Shown here: one piece after another, positions 14,901-20,876 of the stretch
Position numbering within the stretch: the first letter of the stretch is position 1
Layout: the number at the start of each line of letters is the position of its first letter
Assembly: GCF_937888285.1 (NCBI RefSeq)
Contig: NZ_CALART010000084.1
Location: 1 to 26,827 of the forward strand
Length of the DNA stretch: 26,827 nt
Reading direction: 5' to 3'
DNA from: an uncultured Aquimonas sp.
GTDB taxonomy: Bacteria; Pseudomonadota; Gammaproteobacteria; Xanthomonadales; Xanthomonadaceae
Position numbers and translations under genes: made by a program
Notes under the pieces: generated by a model
Database searches by the model: none
Told to the model about the DNA's origin: nothing
The model's input: the letters and a program-made list of their open reading frames with translations, nothing else

Positions 14901-16053
14901 CCTTTCGAGCGTCCGCAACCCGATTGGACAGGCGGGCGATTCTCCGGACGCCGCGAACCGTCATCCCCGCGAAGGCGGGGATCCAGCGAAGCCAAGACAG
15001 GGGCAAGACACTCTGGGCCCCCGCCTGCGCGGGGGCGACGAGGGCGAGGGGGCGAACGTTCCCGGGCTTGAGCGCGCCGCCGTCCTGCGCGGCGGCGAGG
15101 GCGATGCTGAGGCAGAGCGGGAGCGCCGTGCCCGCGAAGGCGGGGATCAAGAGTTCGCGCAATCGGATGAAGCGAGGTTCGGCAGCAACTCGACACCTGC
15201 AGATGGCCCAGGTGAGGGCGACCGCACTCGCCATCCGAAAACGGGGCCCCTCGGCAACAACGATCAGCTTGAAGCGCCGCACCCGGAGCTACTGGCCCTC
15301 GCCGGGCTGCGCGGCGCCGGCTTCGGCAACGCCCTGCACAGCCTGCTGGAGCTGCGCGCGATCGGCACGCCGCTGGTGCAGCAGCTGGAGCATGTGCAGG
15401 CCACGCTGGCCGGCGCGGGCCTGCGCACGCGCGACTTCGAGCCGCTGGGGCTGGCGCGCTTCAGTGAACGCCTGGCGCAGCGGCTGGATGCCGCCCTGGC
15501 AGCGCCGCTGGGGCTGGAGCGCGCGCCCGACCTCGCGCTCGGCGATGTGCCAGCGCAGGACCAGCGCGCCGAGCTGGGCTTCGACTTCGCCCTGCCCGAG
15601 ATCGCGCTCGCCGATCTCGCTGCAGCCTGCGCGCGGCACGGCGAACCCGAGCTGGTGCCGGCGTCCGCGCGGCGGGTGGCGGGGCTGATGAGCGGCAAGA
15701 TCGATCTGGTGTTCCGCGTCGATGATCGCTTCCACGTGCTCGACTACAAGGGCAACTGGCTGGGCGAGCGCGTGGGCGATTACCTCGGTGAACGCCTCGG
15801 CGCGGCGATGGACCACAGCCAGTACCGCTTCCAGGCCCTGCTCTACACGCTGGCGCTGGACCGCTACCTGCGGCAGCGTCTCGGCGATGCGTATGGGCGT
15901 GAACAGCAGCTCGGCGAGTGCGTCTACCTGTTCCTGCGCGCGGCGGGGCTGGCGTCGGGTGCCGGGATCTGGCGCCAGCGCTTCGCACCGGGCCTGATCG
16001 AGGACGCGCAGGCGGCATTGGCGGGCGCATGGCACACGGCGGTGGCGGCATGA
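11923..16053 (+). CDS. recB: RecB, helicase/nuclease subunit of exonuclease V
   Basis: SF1A 3'-5' helicase plus RecB-family nuclease of the RecBCD repair complex. Motifs (numbered from the ATG at 11923): Walker A ASAGTGKTW with Lys26 (E. coli Lys29), TTFTEAAAQELRERL (Ia), Walker B VDEFQDTD (Asp423), IGDPKQAIYRFRGGDIHAY (III), LTLHASKGLEFPIVFLP (V), LLYVALTRA (VI), and the nuclease GKIDLVF with DYKGNWLG (Asp1274, Lys1276). An in-frame ATG at 11872 would add 17 residues, but the Lys26 position favours 11923. Neither start has a clear ribosome site. At 1376 residues it is longer than the usual 1180-1240. The excess lies mostly in two insertions built from palindromic repeats, at about residues 80-116 and 989-1115, neither in a catalytic motif. 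It overlaps recD by 4 bp. No recC precedes it. Confidence 0.95.
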   Translation: MHHEWTTLPLGAGGRSLIEASAGTGKTWTIAVLYLRLLLERGLSPRAIVVTTFTEAAAQELRERLRRRLLWAEARAAGFVQAIDHGSASLGPRLRGGDEQEAASPDSTAGDARDDAPASDPALDWLHVRWRTAGAAVRDLQALRLALAELEHAPVSTLHGLCRRILAEQPIEAGADFRAAELVSTESLLDELSADLWRRMQQGSEDEPLYRLQQMIGKPLSLAQLRGLLKTALMAGIEVEAPALPAEDPAAASLAQPNAARAAQLQAVVDNAALFNKRAKLPRALAALAQALDPVRNTQGLPAWQCLSADEIEGLANARALTAVSKLGKTHAELLAATEFAATLCEPVLARMQAAPQAFLHALAAAARVRMDTLLQLRRQQSFDSLLESVDAALAREAQAAGDAGRRPLADTLFAQWPVALVDEFQDTDALQFGILDRLYRDAGGRERGRLVMIGDPKQAIYRFRGGDIHAYRRAAEQVDEHLNLAVNQRSSTALVAGCNALFALAGEALSTDVDHDIRYLPVQAAGRADAKPYRIGGSAPDAALVLHFQTDIAGGQEARRQAALRACASQIVELLNDPAHTLDGRRVGPADIAVLLPRAADIAHLRLLLEARGVPCVATSRDSVLAGDTARELQVLLHGVVHPGDAGALRAAAATRLWGARFAEIRRWQDEPEGLQQVALRFRTLHAVLIERGVAGLIEALLEQIAERALSTRRGERLLTDLRHLGELLQEASEDLGGPEELLAWLQHQREGAAVDEAAADERQLRIESQQPRLRLLTLHASKGLEFPIVFLPMMWANGAGSDRAPWRRSDGVSAKPRLSYADEAKAQQQADLQDERFRLLYVALTRAVHACHVYALDPTRPKRAGGKVAAHEGVDAAPLDVLMQRMFGARPELAAALKAGEAPALDPIGLRPAWPASTRTRYAEAEVAESPRRARELRPLPARAPEAKHSFTSLSRAGRAQSETLLDAEAPAQDESLVPAADESRYHAATSLSSVRNPIGQAGDSPDAANRHPREGGDPAKPRQGQDTLGPRLRGGDEGEGANVPGLERAAVLRGGEGDAEAERERRAREGGDQEFAQSDEARFGSNSTPADGPGEGDRTRHPKTGPLGNNDQLEAPHPELLALAGLRGAGFGNALHSLLELRAIGTPLVQQLEHVQATLAGAGLRTRDFEPLGLARFSERLAQRLDAALAAPLGLERAPDLALGDVPAQDQRAELGFDFALPEIALADLAAACARHGEPELVPASARRVAGLMSGKIDLVFRVDDRFHVLDYKGNWLGERVGDYLGERLGAAMDHSQYRFQALLYTLALDRYLRQRLGDAYGREQQLGECVYLFLRAAGLASGAGIWRQRFAPGLIEDAQAALAGAWHTAVAA
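12190..12218 (+). repeat. REP family 2 half-element inside recB
   Basis: CTGGGCCCCCGCCTGCGCGG continuing to CGACGA is the right-hand half of the doublet found at 14959-15040 and 16782-16866. It has a hairpin CCCCCGC-CT-GCGGGGG-type core. It is read in frame as LGPRLRGGDE in a segment of RecB (about residues 80-116) not expected in the family. Confidence 0.85.
14959..15040 (+). repeat. REP family 2 doublet inside the recB linker
   Basis: The left half starts CGTCATCCCCGCGAAGGCGG (14959-14986) and the right half is CTGGGCCCCCGCCTGCGCGG onwards (15013-15040). The right half is close to the reverse complement of the left, so this is an inverted REP pair about 82 bp long. It is translated in frame as RHPREGGDP...LGPRLRGGDE. 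It lies between the helicase motif VI and the nuclease domain. Confidence 0.9.
15077..15151 (+). repeat. Degenerate REP family 2 doublet inside the recB linker
   Basis: CGTGCCCGCGAAGGCGGGGA (15127-15146) is a one-step variant of the left half of family 2, again read in the same frame (RAREGGDQ). About 50 bp before it, GCCGCCGTCCTGCGCGGCGG (15077-15096) looks like a decayed partner hairpin. This would be a third insertion event in recB. Confidence 0.6.
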
Positions 16054-18296
16054 GCGCAGCCTGGGACGACGCCGGTCGCTTCGATTTCCGTCGCCGGCTG
16101 GGCGAAGGTTTCGACGGCGAGGACATCGAGCTGCGCGCGATCGATCGCGCGGTGGCGCGCTGGGTGCTGGCGCACGGCGGCTCGATGCTGCTGGCGCGGG
16201 TCGCGGCGGCGGCCAGTCGCGCCGAGGGCGAAGGCGACAGCGTGCTGGTGCTGGCCGGGGATGGCAGCGGGCGCTTCATCGCGCCGCTGCACGACGAGGC
16301 CTTGGTCGAGCTTGCGAAGGAGCCACTGGTGGCGAGCGTCGCGCAGGCGGCGCGGATGCTGACCGAGGTCGATGCAGATGCGGGGGCGGCGGCGCTTGGC
16401 TGGGCTTTCGTACTGGAGGGCGTGCAGTTCTATCTGCGCCGCAGCTTTGCGCACGAGCAGGCGCTGGCAGCGATGCTGCAGGCGCGACGCGGGCATTCGC
16501 CTCGGTCGGGGATCGGGACCGGGGCGGGGTCGCGCTCCGGTGGGCCAGGGCCCACCCTATGGGATGCCGAGTCGACGGCCTGCGCGGGGGCCGGGACGGG
16601 GTCGGGCGGCACGAGTTTCGCGACCGCGGCGATGCCGAGCTCCGGTGGGCCAGGGCCCACCCTATGCGATGTCGAGTCCACGGCGTGCGCGGAGACCGCG
16701 GGGGGCTCAGGTGCCGGTGGCTCGGGGCCCAGCGTGTGCCCGATCGAAGCGGGTGCAGGCGTTCCTGAGGAACCCTCAACTCGTCATCCCCGCGCAGGCG
16801 GGGATCCAGCGGAGCAGCGACCAGGTCAGGACACTCTGGGCCCCCGCCTGCGCGGGGCCGCCGACGCGAGTGGCATCGGTGTTCCAAGCCTTGGGGACTG
16901 GGTCGACCAGCTGTTCGGCGACGATCGCAGGGCCGCGGTGCAGGCACAGCGGGCGGCGGTGGCGGGGTTCACGGACCGACGCCTGTTCGTGTTGACCGGC
17001 GGGCCGGGCACCGGCAAGACCACCACGGTGCTGCGCATGCTGCTGCTGCGGCTGCGCGCGCATCGGCAGCGCTTTGGGGTGTTTCCGCGTCTGCGGCTGG
17101 CGGCGCCGACCGGCAAGGCAGCGCAGCGGCTGGCCGAGAGCCTGCAGAGTGGTGCCGCCGCCCTGCGCACGCAGGCGCTCGAAGCCGACTGGGCGCCCGC
17201 GCTCGATCATGTGCTCGCCGCGGAAGCGGGCACCTTGCATCGCCTGCTCGGCAGCCGCGGGCCCGCGCGTGGGCATGCCTGGCATTCCGGGCGCAGGCTC
17301 CCGCTGGACCTGCTGGTGATCGACGAGGCCTCGATGGTCGATCTGGCCCTGCTGAGGGCCAGCTTCGAGGCCCTGCCCGATGAGGCCGCCGTGCTGCTGG
17401 TCGGCGATGCCGAGCAGCTGGCCTCTGTCGGCACCGGCTCGGTACTGCGCGATCTGGTCGAGGCCCTGCAGAGTGATCCGCGCGGGGATCTGGTCCGACT
17501 GCAGCACAGCTTCCGCGCCGAGGCCGCGCTGCTGCCGCTGAATGCGGCGATTGCCGAAGGCGACATCGCCCGCTTTGGCGAGGCCGCTGCGCGCGCAGGC
17601 GATGCGTTCGCGCTGCGCGCCGTCGGCGATGCGCGCCGCCTGCAGCTGGCCTTGATCGGGCACGCGCAGCGCCTGCACGCGGCGCTGGACGCAGGCGACG
17701 TGTTCGCAGCGCTGCCGGCCGATGCGGCCGCGCAGACGCAGGCGATCACGCGTGCCCACGCGGCTCTGCGCGAAGTCCAGCTGCTCTGCGCCCTGCGCCA
17801 GGGGCCGTTCGGCGCCCTGGCCTGCGATGCGGCGATCGATCTGGCGCTCAAGCGCCGGCTCGGCCTGCCCGAGGGCCAGGCCTGGTATCCGGGGCGCGCG
17901 ATCATCGTGCTGCAGAACGACTATGCCGCCGGTCTCTTCAACGGCGACATCGGGCTGTGCCTACGTGGCGCGGATGGCAGCCTGCGGGTGTGGTTCGAGG
18001 CGCGCGGCACGGAGGGCGCGGATGTTCGCGGATTGTCCCCGGGCGCCCTGCCCCTGCACGGCGGCGGCTTCGCGCTCAGCGTGCACAAGAGCCAGGGCAG
18101 CGAGTACGGCGAGGTCGCCCTGCTGCTGCCGCCGGATCCCGAGCATCCGATCCTCGGCCGTGCCCTGCTCTACACCGGCGCCACCCGCGCGCGCCGCGCG
18201 CTGTCGCTGTGGTGCAGCGAGGCCGCCCTGCAGACCGCGCTGTCGCGTGCGACCCAGCGCGTCAGCGGGCTGGCGGCGCGGCTGCTGCCGGATTGA
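16050..18296 (+). CDS. recD: RecD, 5'-3' helicase subunit of exonuclease V
   Basis: SF1B motor subunit of RecBCD. The ATG at 16050 overlaps the recB stop (ATGA), a sign of translational coupling. 748 residues, against about 600 in E. coli. An N-terminal domain (1-150) ends at RRSFAHEQALAAMLQ. Residues about 150-280 are a low-complexity Gly/Ser/Pro-rich insertion made of repeats. The motor follows: Walker A LTGGPGTGKTTT (Lys323), Walker B LLVIDEASMVD, LVGDAEQLASVGTGSVLRDL, LQHSFRAEA, then the SF1B motif FALSVHKSQGSEYGEVALLL and LLYTGATRARRAL near the C-terminus. All motor motifs are intact, so the insertion is probably tolerated between folded parts. With recB it would form the complex together with RecC, which is not encoded here. 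The frame remains open upstream to 15918, but that overlaps recB. Confidence 0.95.
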   Translation: MSAAWDDAGRFDFRRRLGEGFDGEDIELRAIDRAVARWVLAHGGSMLLARVAAAASRAEGEGDSVLVLAGDGSGRFIAPLHDEALVELAKEPLVASVAQAARMLTEVDADAGAAALGWAFVLEGVQFYLRRSFAHEQALAAMLQARRGHSPRSGIGTGAGSRSGGPGPTLWDAESTACAGAGTGSGGTSFATAAMPSSGGPGPTLCDVESTACAETAGGSGAGGSGPSVCPIEAGAGVPEEPSTRHPRAGGDPAEQRPGQDTLGPRLRGAADASGIGVPSLGDWVDQLFGDDRRAAVQAQRAAVAGFTDRRLFVLTGGPGTGKTTTVLRMLLLRLRAHRQRFGVFPRLRLAAPTGKAAQRLAESLQSGAAALRTQALEADWAPALDHVLAAEAGTLHRLLGSRGPARGHAWHSGRRLPLDLLVIDEASMVDLALLRASFEALPDEAAVLLVGDAEQLASVGTGSVLRDLVEALQSDPRGDLVRLQHSFRAEAALLPLNAAIAEGDIARFGEAAARAGDAFALRAVGDARRLQLALIGHAQRLHAALDAGDVFAALPADAAAQTQAITRAHAALREVQLLCALRQGPFGALACDAAIDLALKRRLGLPEGQAWYPGRAIIVLQNDYAAGLFNGDIGLCLRGADGSLRVWFEARGTEGADVRGLSPGALPLHGGGFALSVHKSQGSEYGEVALLLPPDPEHPILGRALLYTGATRARRALSLWCSEAALQTALSRATQRVSGLAARLLPD
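16539..16560 (+). repeat. REP family 1 element inside recD, copy 1
   Basis: The palindrome GGTGGGCCAGGGCCCACC plus CTAT, identical to 251-272, is read in frame as part of SGGPGPTL. The following bases to about 16588 (GATGCCGAGTCGACGGCCTG) match those after copy 2, so the repeated unit is about 50 bp. Confidence 0.9.
16644..16665 (+). repeat. REP family 1 element inside recD, copy 2
   Basis: Identical palindrome exactly 105 bp (35 codons) after copy 1, in the same frame (SGGPGPTL). The spacing keeps the reading frame. The downstream GATGTCGAGTCCACGGCGTG differs from copy 1 at a few bases, so the copies are not brand new. Confidence 0.9.
16716..16737 (+). repeat. Probable decayed REP family 1 element in recD, copy 3
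   Basis: GGTGGCTCGGGGCCCAGC resembles the family 1 core with several substitutions. It is 72 bp (24 codons) after copy 2 and in the same frame (GGSGPSV). It could also be chance similarity in a Gly/Ser-rich stretch. Confidence 0.45.
16782..16866 (+). repeat. REP family 2 doublet inside recD
   Basis: The left half is CGTCATCCCCGCGCAGGCGG onwards (16782-16809) and the right half CTGGGCCCCCGCCTGCGCGG onwards (16836-16866). It is the same doublet as in the recB linker, with shared spacer bases (AGGACACT against AAGACACT). It is translated as RHPRAGGDP...LGPRLRG, the same frame as in recB. Confidence 0.9.
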
Positions 18297-18343
18297 GGCT
18301 GCGCAGGCGCAAAGCGGAAGCGTGCAGGCCTGAGGGGCCGAGT

Positions 18344-18373
18344 GGTACATGCGCTGCGCTTATGTACCCTACG
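18344..18373 (-). repeat. REP family 3 palindrome, left, inverted
   Basis: On the minus strand it reads CGTAGGGTACATAAGCGCAG then CGCATGTACC. The stem is GGTACAT/ATGTACC. It lies 48 bp after the recD stop and may also act as its 3' hairpin. It shares architecture with the element at 18619-18648, in the opposite orientation. Confidence 0.75.
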
Positions 18374-18390
18374 CGCACGCGCTCGGTCGG

Positions 18391-18615
18391 CTTCGGTGCG
18401 GGTCCGGCGTCGCTGGTGTCCGCTCATGAGCGAGAGCGACGCACCTCAGCCATGCACATCGATTCACGCACGGCGTCAATCGTTCTGATTTAGCAGCAAG
18501 AGCGACGAACGTCAGCCACCCACTTCGATTGATGCTTGGCGTCGCTCGTTCTGGTTTACCAGCAAGAGCGACGAACGTCAGCCATGCACTTCGATTTGCG
18601 CACGGCGTCGCTCGC
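18391..18615. repeat. 66-bp tandem repeat, about 3.5 copies
   Basis: Copies start at 18429, 18495 and 18561, with a period of exactly 66 bp. A decayed half copy in register begins near 18391. A unit starts AGCAAGAGCGACGAACGTCA and carries the inverted arms GAGCGACG and CGTCGCTC about 33 bp apart. Copy 1 is more diverged than copies 2 and 3. Because 66 is a multiple of three, minus-strand translation gives a 22-residue repeat. No start signal or family supports a gene, so I call it non-coding. Confidence 0.85.
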
Positions 18616-18618
18616 GGA

Positions 18619-18648
18619 CGTAGGGCGGATAAGCGCCGCGCATCCGCC
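18619..18648 (+). repeat. REP family 3 palindrome, right
   Basis: CGTAGGGCGGATAAGCGCCG then CGCATCCGCC, with the stem GGCGGAT/ATCCGCC. The constant parts (TAGGG, AAGCGC, GCGCAT) match the left copy while the stem bases differ in a paired way. It closes the 66-bp array on the right. Confidence 0.8.
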
Positions 18649-18799
18649 AGCGCGTCCCGCGGATGCCGGGCACCGAACGGAGCCCGCGGCCGCCTGATCT
18701 CACGGCCGGGGCTTCGCGAAGGCCCGCGACCAGCAAACGGGCTCCCAACCAAGCCCGCACCCATCGATCCTGAATCCGGCGCTGCGCTGAGGCCCGAGC
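18649..18799. other. Non-coding spacer before the SRPBCC gene 3' end
   Basis: About 150 bp between the repeat block and the stop of the minus-strand SRPBCC gene. I see no gene, strong hairpin or known element here. Confidence 0.5.
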
Positions 18800-19330
18800 T
18801 CAGTCGCTCTCGGCGATCCGCTTCAGATTGGCCAGCCCCGCTTCGAAGTCCGGGCCGACCAGGCTGTCCATGAACAGGCCGAACCAGCGGTTGATCGGGT
18901 TGCCGCCCATGTCGCCCTCGTTGCTCCAGGACAGGCGCACGCCGCTGCCGGCGGGTTCGATCCGCAGCACGCCTTTCGACTCCATGCCGAATTCCGGGAA
19001 GCGCAGCACATAGTCGACGCGCTCACCGGGCTGGGCGGCGGTGAACTCCATCTCGCCATTGCCTTCGGTGCTGCTCTTCCATGACCAGCCCGCGCCCTCG
19101 CCGGCGTCCGGACCGGTGTACTCGATCTGCATGGCCGGGTCGCGCTCGTTCCAGGCCGACCAGCGCTTCCACTCGCGCGGCGAGGACACCAGCGCGTAGA
19201 CCTCGGCGGCGGGCGCCTCGATCTGCACGCTGCGCTCGACGCGGAACGCCGACGGCAGGGCAAAGCCGACGGCCACCAACAGCAGGACGGCCACGACCAG
19301 CGCGGCCAGGATCTTGAGCAGCAGCTTCAT
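18800..19330 (-). CDS. Membrane-anchored SRPBCC-fold (polyketide cyclase/START-like) protein
   Basis: 176 residues. An N-terminal hydrophobic segment (about 4-25, LLKILAALVVAVLLLVAVGF) anchors or exports the protein. The rest matches the SRPBCC ligand-binding fold: VERSVQIEAPAAEVYALVSS, PREWKRWSAWNERDP, the GWSWKSST strand, YVLRFPEFGMESKG, and a final helix FGLFMDSLVGPDFEAGLANL. SRPBCC proteins bind hydrophobic ligands, and the ligand here cannot be guessed. The start at 19330 is set by an excellent GGAGG ribosome site 6 bp upstream. The frame is open further upstream, but without similarity. It diverges from the secreted protein at 19456 (125 bp between the starts). Confidence 0.88.
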   Translation of the reverse strand: MKLLLKILAALVVAVLLLVAVGFALPSAFRVERSVQIEAPAAEVYALVSSPREWKRWSAWNERDPAMQIEYTGPDAGEGAGWSWKSSTEGNGEMEFTAAQPGERVDYVLRFPEFGMESKGVLRIEPAGSGVRLSWSNEGDMGGNPINRWFGLFMDSLVGPDFEAGLANLKRIAESD

Positions 19331-19455
19331 TGGAGTCCTCCCCCCGGAAGAGGTCGGGAGCCTAGCAGTCTTCACGCGCGTGAGCACGCTGCACCCGCGT
19401 TCGCTGGGCGCCTCCCGCCGCATTCCCTCATCGACTTCCACCGGGAGAGTTCCCC

Positions 19456-20544
19456 ATGCGCACCTCGACGCCACGGCTGGCCGCCGTCCTGCTCTGCGTG
19501 CTCGTTCTCGGCAGCCAGGACAGCCAGGCCGCGACCTTCTGCGTGAGCGACGGCACCCAGCTGCAGGCCGCGCTGAACACCGCCGCCGGCAATGGCGAGG
19601 CCGACGTGATCCGGCTGCGCTCGGGCACCTATACCCGCGCGGGCGGGGCGGTGGCCTTCAGCTATTTCAGCAGCCAGAACCAGTCGCTGACGCTGGAAGG
19701 CGGCTGGTTCGGCCTGAGCCCGGGCAACTGCGCGCTGCGCATCGACCAGCCCACCGGCACCGTTCTGGACGGCGAGGGTGCGCGCAGCGTGCTGCAGCTG
19801 CTCGGCAACAGCGGCAGCAATGGCGCCCTGACCCTGCGCAACCTGAGCATCGCCAACGGCAGCAGCAACGACACCGGCGGCGCGGTGGTCGGCGGTATCG
19901 GCGGCTATCTCGGTTCGATCCTGATCGAGCGGGTGATCTTTCGCGGCAACACCGGCGGCGTGGTCGGCGGGCTCTCGGCGTCGACCGATGGCGGCGTGCT
20001 GCAGCTCATCAACAGCCTGTTCGACGACAACGCCTGCAGCGGCGGCGTCTGTGCGGCCTCGCTGGTGGTCAACAACGAGCCCTTCTTCAGCGCCCAGCCG
20101 CGCCTGCGGCTGTGGGGCAACACCTTCGTGCGCGGCGACTGCGCCAGCGGCAGCTGCCGCGCCCTTCGCCTCGGTGGCGGCTTCGGCGGCGCGGTGCAGT
20201 TCGAAGTGGCCAACAGCGTGTTCGCCCTGAACCAGGGCGCCGACATCGACTTTGCGATCAACACCGGCAGCCTGCGCCACAGCCGCTGGGACAGCCTGAT
20301 CGGCACGCCGCAGAACAGCAGCGGCAATCTGGCGTCGGGGGTGGCGCCGGGCTTCGTGGATGAAGCCGGCGGCGACTTCCGGCTGGCGCCGGGCTCGGCC
20401 CTGATCGATGCCGGCACCGCCTCGGCCCTGCTGCCGGAGACCGATCTCGACAACCTGCCGCGGGTGTCCGGCAGTGCGCCCGACATCGGCGCCTATGAGC
20501 GGCAGGGGCCGCTGTTCGCCAACGGCTTCGAGAGCGCGCAGTAG
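19456..20544 (+). CDS. Secreted choice-of-anchor Q domain (beta-helix-like) protein
   Basis: 362 residues. The signal peptide (1 to about 25, LAAVLLCVLVLGSQDSQA with cleavage before ATFC) sends it through Sec. The body has the Gly/Asn-rich ladder pattern of right-handed beta-helix surface proteins (TLRNLSIANGSS, NSLFDDNACSGG, GNTFVRGDC, NSVFALNQGADI). The C-terminal part holds the choice-of-anchor Q signature: DFRLAPGSALIDAG, then DLDNLPRVSG and PDIGAYE. The last residues LFANGFESAQ resemble the FxDGFE-type tail common on secreted proteins of this order. The ribosome site GGGAGAG lies about 7 bp before the ATG. No catalytic residues are recognised, so whether it binds or cleaves polysaccharide is unknown. 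Confidence 0.85.
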   Translation: MRTSTPRLAAVLLCVLVLGSQDSQAATFCVSDGTQLQAALNTAAGNGEADVIRLRSGTYTRAGGAVAFSYFSSQNQSLTLEGGWFGLSPGNCALRIDQPTGTVLDGEGARSVLQLLGNSGSNGALTLRNLSIANGSSNDTGGAVVGGIGGYLGSILIERVIFRGNTGGVVGGLSASTDGGVLQLINSLFDDNACSGGVCAASLVVNNEPFFSAQPRLRLWGNTFVRGDCASGSCRALRLGGGFGGAVQFEVANSVFALNQGADIDFAINTGSLRHSRWDSLIGTPQNSSGNLASGVAPGFVDEAGGDFRLAPGSALIDAGTASALLPETDLDNLPRVSGSAPDIGAYERQGPLFANGFESAQ

Positions 20545-20876
20545 CGCGCGGCGCCGGCGTGCAAGACCGCCCACAGGGGCTTCGCGCCTGCCCGCATTGC
20601 GCCGGACAGCTCCAGACATGAACAGCTCCGGCTGTCGCCTGTCCGGTCGGGCGTGGCTTGACTGCGCTGCCGCACGCCATTCCGCTGCCGCCGACACAGA
20701 CCCGTCTTCGAGGACAGGTATGCTCGCTGCCAAGTCCGCGCAGACTGCGCGGGCCCGGGGGCTTGGCGGGCGGCACCGCGTCGGGGGAGGCGGGCCTCAC
20801 CCTGCGAGCGCAATCAGGATCGAGCGCCCACCGGCAGCGCGCGCTGTCGTACCGCGCTCCGCGTGTGGGGACACGC
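20545..20876. other. Intergenic region before the CadC-like regulator
   Basis: These 332 bp hold no gene. An inverted repeat CCGGACAG (20602-20609)/CTGTCCGG (20639-20646), with a repeated CAGCTCC inside the loop, may end the upstream transcript or serve as an operator. A TATGCT at 20719-20724 could be a -10 box, but no matching -35 is seen. Confidence 0.45.

Noticed and set aside
14880..15280. Frameshift or assembly error in recB
   Set aside because: The frame is continuous and the nuclease motifs downstream are in the same frame. The odd segment is explained by repeat insertion.
12187..15282. Very long minus-strand open frame opposite recB
   Set aside because: High GC makes antisense frames stay open. 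The plus strand carries all RecB motifs and the antisense product has no recognisable domain.
15918..16049. Upstream extension of recD by 44 residues
   Set aside because: It lies fully within recB. The ATG at 16050 overlapping the recB stop is the usual coupled start, and similarity begins after it.
18369..18764. Minus-strand frame encoding a 22-residue repeat (RSAWLTFVALA type)
   Set aside because: It arises from a 66-bp DNA repeat divisible by three, flanked by palindromes. There is no ribosome site or domain, and the units diverge without sparing codons. Peptide evidence would change this.
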